Part shown: positions 59,643 through 64,000 of the stretch, piece after piece | Layout of the letters: each line of letters starts with the position of its first letter | How positions within the stretch are numbered: the first letter of the stretch is position 1 | NCBI GenBank assembly: GCA_024277875.1 | Contig: JAJRUI010000072.1 | Span: forward strand, 1 to 64,000 | Direction: 5' to 3' | DNA from: Deferrisomatales bacterium | Lineage (GTDB): Bacteria; Desulfobacterota; Deferrisomatia; Deferrisomatales; Deferrisomataceae | DNA: 64,000 nt | The notes under the pieces: generated by a model | Databases searched by the model: none | What the model was told of the DNA's origin: nothing | Seen by the model: the letters and a program-made list of their open reading frames with translations, nothing else | Position numbers and translations under genes: made by a program

Positions 59643-60110
59643 GTGGCCCAGCAGCTTCGTCGATTGATCGACGCCGCCCGGCAGGAAGCCGGCGCAGCCC
59701 AGCGCCTGGCCGGCTGCCTGAGGCAGGCGCGGCGCGCCGTGGAGGCCGCGAACCCGGCCGGGTTGGAGGCCGAACTGGCCCGGGCCCGGGACCTGGCCGC
59801 CGCGCTGAGCCGGGCCGCCACGGTCCGGGAACGCCACGTGAGGGCGTCGGGGGCCGGGAAGGGGTTGGGGCAGCGGCCGACCCTCGGGCAGGTGCTCCGG
59901 GCGACGGGCGGCCAGGGCGGGCAGGCCGAGGTTCGGCTCCTCTCCGAAGCCCTCGAGGCCGTCGGCCGGGAGGCGCGGTGCCTCGCCGCGTGCTGCCGGT
60001 TCGGCGCCGCGATCACCGCCCACCTCGCCGGGCTGGCCCGCCCCCCGTCGTCCTACGGGCCCCTGGGCAGGCCCGAACCGGTCGGTATCGGCGCGGGCCG
60101 GCGGGCCTGA
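59643..60110 (+). CDS. flgN: FlgN-family export chaperone
   Basis: The 155-residue product starts at GTG behind CGGAGGAG. It is an all-helical, Arg/Ala/Leu-rich protein without further motifs, as is usual for FlgN, the chaperone for hook-filament junction proteins FlgK and FlgL. Sequence identity in this family is low and the call rests mostly on its size and its position between flgM and flgK. Confidence 0.75.
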   Translation: MAQQLRRLIDAARQEAGAAQRLAGCLRQARRAVEAANPAGLEAELARARDLAAALSRAATVRERHVRASGAGKGLGQRPTLGQVLRATGGQGGQAEVRLLSEALEAVGREARCLAACCRFGAAITAHLAGLARPPSSYGPLGRPEPVGIGAGRRA

Positions 60111-60121
60111 AGGAGGGGATC

Positions 60122-62107
60122 GTGTCCAACATCTTCACCGGGCTCAACATCGGCCGTTCCGCCCTGCTGGCCCACCAGGCCGCCATCGACGTGACCGGGC
60201 ACAACCTGTCCAACGTGAACACCGACGGCTACTCGCGCCAGCGGGTGGAACTCAACCCGGCCCTGGCAGAGGTGACCGCCCAGGGATCCCTGGGGACCGG
60301 GGTTCAGCTGGACGGGATCGAGCGGGTCCAGCTGAGCTACCTGGAACGGCAACTCGGCCGGGCGTCCACCCAGCACGGGTACGACGCAGCCCTGGCCCAG
60401 GGGCTGGGCGAACTCGAGACCGTCCTGGGGGAGCCGTCGTCCACCGGGCTGGGCGCGGCCCTCACCGAACTGTGGAACAGCTGGGACGCCCTGGCCGCCC
60501 GGCCGACCGACGCGGCCCTCCGGGCCCAGGTGGTGGACCGGGCCGAACACCTGGCCACGGTGTACAACCAGAAGCTCGGTGACCTGGCCGCGGTCCAGGA
60601 CCGGTTCGACGAGGCCGTTCAGGAGAGCGTCGACCAGATCAACGGCTGGACCCGTGAACTGGCCGAACTCAACGGCTCGATCGCCAAGGCCGAGGCGTCC
60701 GGCCACACGGCCAACGACCTGCGCGACCAGCGGGACCGGCTGGTGCGGGAGCTGTCCGCCGAGATGGGGGTGGAGGTCGAGACGGACGGCTCCTACCTGA
60801 ACATCCGCATGCCCGGGGACGGCCCGTATCTGGTGAGCCGTATCGCGTCCTACGAGATCCGGGGTTACCCGGACGCCGACGGCTACCTGTCGGACTTCCG
60901 GGTGGAGACGGCTCCGGTGACCCCCCAGGGGGGAGAGCTCGGGGCCCTCCTCGACCTGCGGGACACCCACGTCCCGGACCTGCGCGACGACCTGTCCCGG
61001 TGGATGGCCACCGTCGCGGACCGGGTGAACGGCCTCCACGCGGCCGGGACCGACCGTGACGGGCAGGCTGGAGGCCTGCTGTTCGAGTGGGCCGGCTCGG
61101 CCGACCAGGTGGCCTTTGGCAGCGACAGCGCGGGGATCCTGGCGGTCAGCGAGTACGACGCCCTGCCCGCGGGTACCCACCGGCTCCAGGTGGTGTCGGT
61201 GGACAGCGCGTCACAGGTTGCCCGCGGGAACCTGTCCGTGGGGTCCGCCACCCTGACGATCACCAACCTCGCAACTTTTGGGGCCGACTACACCGGCCCC
61301 GAGACCCTGAACCTGGACTACCACCTGCGGGCGGTCGCTCCGGACGCGGTGCAGCTCTACCGGGGGGACGAGGCCGTGGGCGAGGCCCAGAGCGTGACGG
61401 CCGGGGCCTTGACCAGCCTCACCTGGACCGGGGTGGACGGCCTGGATTTCGCCGCCGACGTGACCCTGGGCGCGGGCGAGAGCCTCGTCGTGGGCGAGCG
61501 CAGCGACGGGTGGTTGACCACGGGCACGGTGTCCCTGGACGGCGGCCCGGCCCAGGCCGTGGATATCACCGTGGCGAACAACATCACGTTCCCGGCGGGG
61601 ACCGACCTGGGGTACCTGGGAGCAGGGTCGGCTGTGGTCAACTTATCGGGGGACCCGGTACCCACCACCACGTTCACGGTGTACGACCCGGCCGGGGCCC
61701 TGCGGGTCGCGGCCGGGATCGCGGCCGACCCGGACAAGCTCGCCGCGGGGTACGACGCCAGCGGGACGCCGGGTGCGGGCAGCGGCGAGAACGCCCGCCG
61801 GATCGCCGACCTGGCCGTCCAGGACATCTTCGAGACCGTGGGTGAGACGCCGTCCGGGTACCTGGGCAAGGTGGTCCAGGGGCTCGGCGCCAAGGCCAGG
61901 GACGCCGAGACGTTCCAGGACGCGAGCGGCTCGGTTCTCCTCCAGGTCGAGGCACAGCAGCAGAGCATCTCGGGGGTCAACCTGGACGAGGAGATGGTGC
62001 AGCTCATCCAGTTCCAGCGGGGATACGAGGCGGCTGCCCGGTTTCTGACCACCGTGGACGGGATGATCGACACCCTGATCAACCGGGTCGGCCTGGTGGG
62101 CCGGTAG
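60122..62107 (+). CDS. flgK: Hook-filament junction protein FlgK (HAP1)
   Basis: FlgK joins hook to filament. GTG 60122 follows AAGGAGGGG (60110-60118) and gives 661 residues. The N-terminal motif is LNIGRSALLAHQAAIDVTGH with NLSNVNTDGYSRQRVEL, diagnostic of FlgK. The LAELNGSIAKAEASGHTAND and LRDQRDRLVRELSAEMGVEV stretches follow. The C-terminal coiled coil contains VNLDEEMVQLIQFQRGYEAA ending DTLINRVGL. Length is in the family range. It ends in TAG. Confidence 0.97.
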   Translation: MSNIFTGLNIGRSALLAHQAAIDVTGHNLSNVNTDGYSRQRVELNPALAEVTAQGSLGTGVQLDGIERVQLSYLERQLGRASTQHGYDAALAQGLGELETVLGEPSSTGLGAALTELWNSWDALAARPTDAALRAQVVDRAEHLATVYNQKLGDLAAVQDRFDEAVQESVDQINGWTRELAELNGSIAKAEASGHTANDLRDQRDRLVRELSAEMGVEVETDGSYLNIRMPGDGPYLVSRIASYEIRGYPDADGYLSDFRVETAPVTPQGGELGALLDLRDTHVPDLRDDLSRWMATVADRVNGLHAAGTDRDGQAGGLLFEWAGSADQVAFGSDSAGILAVSEYDALPAGTHRLQVVSVDSASQVARGNLSVGSATLTITNLATFGADYTGPETLNLDYHLRAVAPDAVQLYRGDEAVGEAQSVTAGALTSLTWTGVDGLDFAADVTLGAGESLVVGERSDGWLTTGTVSLDGGPAQAVDITVANNITFPAGTDLGYLGAGSAVVNLSGDPVPTTTFTVYDPAGALRVAAGIAADPDKLAAGYDASGTPGAGSGENARRIADLAVQDIFETVGETPSGYLGKVVQGLGAKARDAETFQDASGSVLLQVEAQQQSISGVNLDEEMVQLIQFQRGYEAAARFLTTVDGMIDTLINRVGLVGR

Positions 62108-62132
62108 GCCGGTGGAGGGAGAGGGATAGCCC

Positions 62133-63302
62133 ATGCGCGTCACTCACCAGACCATGGAGGATCGCTGGCTCCGGGACGTGCAGGACCGGATGCGCAGCAT
62201 CGACCGGATCAACCGCCAGATCGGGTCCGGCGTGAAGATCGACAAGCCGTCGGACGACCCGGCCGGGGCGAGCCGGGTGGTGCGCATCCAGGAAGTCGTC
62301 GCCCGCAACGAGCAGTACCTCAAGAACATCGACGAGGCCATCGCGGTCCACGCGGCCACGGACTCGGCCCTGGACCAGGTGTACCAGAACCTGGTGCGTG
62401 CCAAGTCCCTGGCCGTCGAAGGCGCCAACGTGGCCAGCACCCCGGACCCGGGCAGCTTTGCGGCCCTGGCCGACGAGGTGGCCGGAATCCGCGAGTCCCT
62501 CCAGCGCATCGCCAACAGCCGGTACGAGGACGGCTACCTGTTCAACGGCACGGCGGGCGAGCAAGAACCGTTCGGGGACGACTACGGGTACCGGGGCGAC
62601 GACCAGAGCCTGCGGGTCAACACGGGCGGCGGCCAGAGCTTTGCCGTCAACCTGCCCGGGGACGTCGCGTTCCGCCTGACCGACGTGCGCAGCGACGACC
62701 TCGGGGACGCGAACCTGGACTTCTCCGGCGGCCTGTCGTTCACCGTGGGAGACGGTTCCGATGTGGCCACGGTGTCGCTGTCGGCCGATTACACGGGTAA
62801 TGTTTCCGGGCTAGCGGCCGATATCAACAGTCAGTTGGTCGCGGCCGGGCTGAACGCCGGGGCCCGGGCCAACGACGACGGCACGCTGTCGCTGGTCGTT
62901 TCCGAACCCGGGACCGGCGGCGAACTCACGGTCACGGGCGCCGGCGCCCTGGGGATCACCGACGGCGCCAAGAACGTGATGACCCTGCTGGAGGACCTGG
63001 AGGCGGCACTGCGGACCGAGGATCCGGCCGCGGTCGGACAGATGCTCGGCCGCCTGGACCAGGGGCTGGGCGACGTGGGCACCCAGCGGGGCAGGGTGGG
63101 CGCGCGGATGCGCAACCTCGAGTTCGCCCAGGACCGGCTCCGGGCCAACAACCTGACCAACGAGACGCTGAAGGCCGAGATCGAGGGGGTGGACATGGCC
63201 GAGGCCGCGATGCAGTTGTCGGCCGAGGAACAGGCCTACCGGACGGCGCTGGCCGCGGCCGGGCGTCTGTTCGGGGTGTCGCTCCTGGACTACCTGAGAT
63301 AG
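62133..63302 (+). CDS. flgL: Hook-filament junction protein FlgL (HAP3)
   Basis: FlgL is the second junction protein between hook and filament. The 389-residue product begins MRVTHQTMEDRWLRDVQDRM with SGVKIDKPSDDPAGASRVVR, the flagellin/FlgL N-terminal motif, and SRYEDGYLFNGTAGEQEPF. It ends with ETLKAEIEGVDMAEAAMQLS, AEEQAYRTALAAAGRLFGVS and LLDYLR, typical of FlgL. A Gly/Asp/Thr-rich domain (residues 160-275) is inserted in the middle. It ends in TAG. Confidence 0.97.
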   Translation: MRVTHQTMEDRWLRDVQDRMRSIDRINRQIGSGVKIDKPSDDPAGASRVVRIQEVVARNEQYLKNIDEAIAVHAATDSALDQVYQNLVRAKSLAVEGANVASTPDPGSFAALADEVAGIRESLQRIANSRYEDGYLFNGTAGEQEPFGDDYGYRGDDQSLRVNTGGGQSFAVNLPGDVAFRLTDVRSDDLGDANLDFSGGLSFTVGDGSDVATVSLSADYTGNVSGLAADINSQLVAAGLNAGARANDDGTLSLVVSEPGTGGELTVTGAGALGITDGAKNVMTLLEDLEAALRTEDPAAVGQMLGRLDQGLGDVGTQRGRVGARMRNLEFAQDRLRANNLTNETLKAEIEGVDMAEAAMQLSAEEQAYRTALAAAGRLFGVSLLDYLR

Positions 63303-63433
63303 GCGCCGCGCCGGCGCCGAGCGTTCTCTCCCACGGACGGGATTCGTCAACCGGCAACCGCGGGCCTTTGCGAGGGTCCCGCTCCCCTGCCAGCCGGGCC
63401 GGGGCTGCCCGTCAACCCGCAAGGAGGTCTGCA

Positions 63434-63883
63434 GTGCAGATCCAGACCCGTTCGTTCGGCGCCGTCCAGATCGACGAGGCGCAGATCATCACCCTGACCG
63501 AGCCGATGCCGGGGTTCCCCGAGCACACCCGGTTCGTGGTGCTCCACCCCGACCCGGAGATGCCGTTCCAGTGGTTCCAGTCGGTGGACGACGCAGACGT
63601 CTGCTTCCTGGTGGCCGACCCGAACGGTTTCTTCCCCGACTACCGGATCGAACTCAAGCCCCTGGCCCTGGCCGACCTGGAGATCGGGGCCGATACCGAG
63701 GCCGCGGTGGCCGTGATCGTGAACATGCCGGACGACCCGGTCGCGGCCACGGCCAACCTGCTCGCGCCGATCGTGATCAACGTGGCCAAAAAGCGGGCAC
63801 GCCAGGTGATCCTGGAGGGGTCGGGCCACCCGGTGCGGGCGCCCCTGTTCCCGAAGGAGGACCGGCGGGCCCAGGCCGGCTGA
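63434..63883 (+). CDS. fliW: Flagellar assembly factor FliW
   Basis: FliW binds flagellin and CsrA, tying CsrA repression of flagellin mRNA to filament assembly. The GTG start has a perfect AAGGAGG (63421-63427) and gives 149 residues. QIQTRSFGAVQIDEAQIITL, EPMPGFPEHTRFVVLH, PFQWFQSVDDADVCFLVADP and the C-terminal NLLAPIVINVAKKRARQVIL are diagnostic. The csrA gene begins 100 bases downstream, the common pairing. Confidence 0.97.
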   Translation: MQIQTRSFGAVQIDEAQIITLTEPMPGFPEHTRFVVLHPDPEMPFQWFQSVDDADVCFLVADPNGFFPDYRIELKPLALADLEIGADTEAAVAVIVNMPDDPVAATANLLAPIVINVAKKRARQVILEGSGHPVRAPLFPKEDRRAQAG

Positions 63884-63910
63884 GGGGTGTCCCCGAAAGG
63901 GGTCGGTCCC

Positions 63911-63939
63911 TTGAACCGGCTGAGAGAACGAGGTATCAT
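63911..63939 (+). promoter_or_regulatory. Sigma70-type promoter upstream of csrA
   Basis: TTGAAC (63911-63916) and TATCAT (63934-63939) are spaced by exactly 17 bases and lie 45 bases before the csrA start codon. It is the best housekeeping-type promoter in the flagellar part of the window. It would allow csrA expression apart from fliW. Confidence 0.75.
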
Positions 63940-63983
63940 CCCGCCCAAACTTCCGTCCACAACGGATTTGTGCGGGGTCGCGG

Positions 63984-64000
63984 ATGCTCGTTCTCACCAG
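63984..64000 (+). CDS. csrA: Carbon storage regulator CsrA, first codons (partial)
   Basis: The last 17 bases encode MLVLT plus the first two bases of a codon compatible with Arg, the invariant N-terminus of CsrA (MLVLTR). CsrA is an RNA-binding translational repressor antagonised by FliW. The call rests on these few residues plus the neighbouring fliW, a common pair. The rest lies outside the window. Confidence 0.85.

Overview
This 64 kb window is very GC-rich (coding wobble positions are almost all G or C) and comes from a motile Gram-negative bacterium. The flagellar L-ring (FlgH) and P-ring (FlgI) genes show that an outer membrane is present. RpoB and RpoC lengths (1372 and 1403 residues), the FliW/CsrA pair, FlhF/FlhG, CheX phosphatases and a predicted sigma54/NtrC-controlled flagellar hierarchy fit a deltaproteobacterial (Desulfobacterota-like) lineage. 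The sequence alone does not fix the genus. GTG and TTG starts are frequent and coding density is very high: no stretch longer than 300 bases lacks a gene. Many long antisense ORFs are GC-driven shadows.

Region 1 (1-12,262) is the classical tuf-rpmG-tRNA(Trp)-secE-nusG-rplKAJL-rpoBC block. It has an L10 leader, an attenuator-like terminator between rplL and rpoB, and a strong bidirectional terminator after rpoC. Region 2 (12,287-17,124) holds one minus-strand gene of unknown function (DUF6178-like) and a divergent pair of M16 peptidase-family genes, one with the zinc site and one without it.

Region 3 (17,144-42,922) is the main flagellar locus: cheY-cheX-flhA-flhF-flhG, a secreted TPR protein, a PAS histidine kinase and an NtrC-type regulator (FlgS/FlgR-like). 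Then come flgBC-fliEFGHIJ-motE-like-fliK-flgDE and fliL-fliN-fliOPQR-flhB. A textbook sigma54 promoter lies before flgB and a sigma28-type promoter before cheY. Region 4 (42,960-44,979) interrupts this with three non-flagellar genes (PspC-like, DUF169, nucleoside-recognition/gate membrane protein).

Region 5 (45,141-54,341) is a chemotaxis operon, led by a probable sigma28 promoter: cheB, HDOD protein, cheR, cheA, a degenerate sigma54-activator-like AAA protein, a second cheR, cheW, a second cheX, a FliK-like gene and a stand-alone FlhB C-terminal domain gene. Region 6 (54,455-64,000) has a perfect sigma54 promoter followed by flgF-flgG-flgA-flgH-flgI-flgJ-flgM-flgN-flgK-flgL-fliW, and the first codons of csrA behind its own sigma70-type promoter.

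The most notable anomaly is that flhF and cheA, both otherwise intact, each carry one in-frame amber (TAG) codon. Other points of interest are an SH3-FliO fusion, an AAA protein with no GAFTGA loop, a missing fliM, a CheA with two Hpt domains, and a small palindromic repeat family sitting immediately behind stop codons. I did not find a clearly novel multi-gene system; most of the window is conserved housekeeping and motility machinery.
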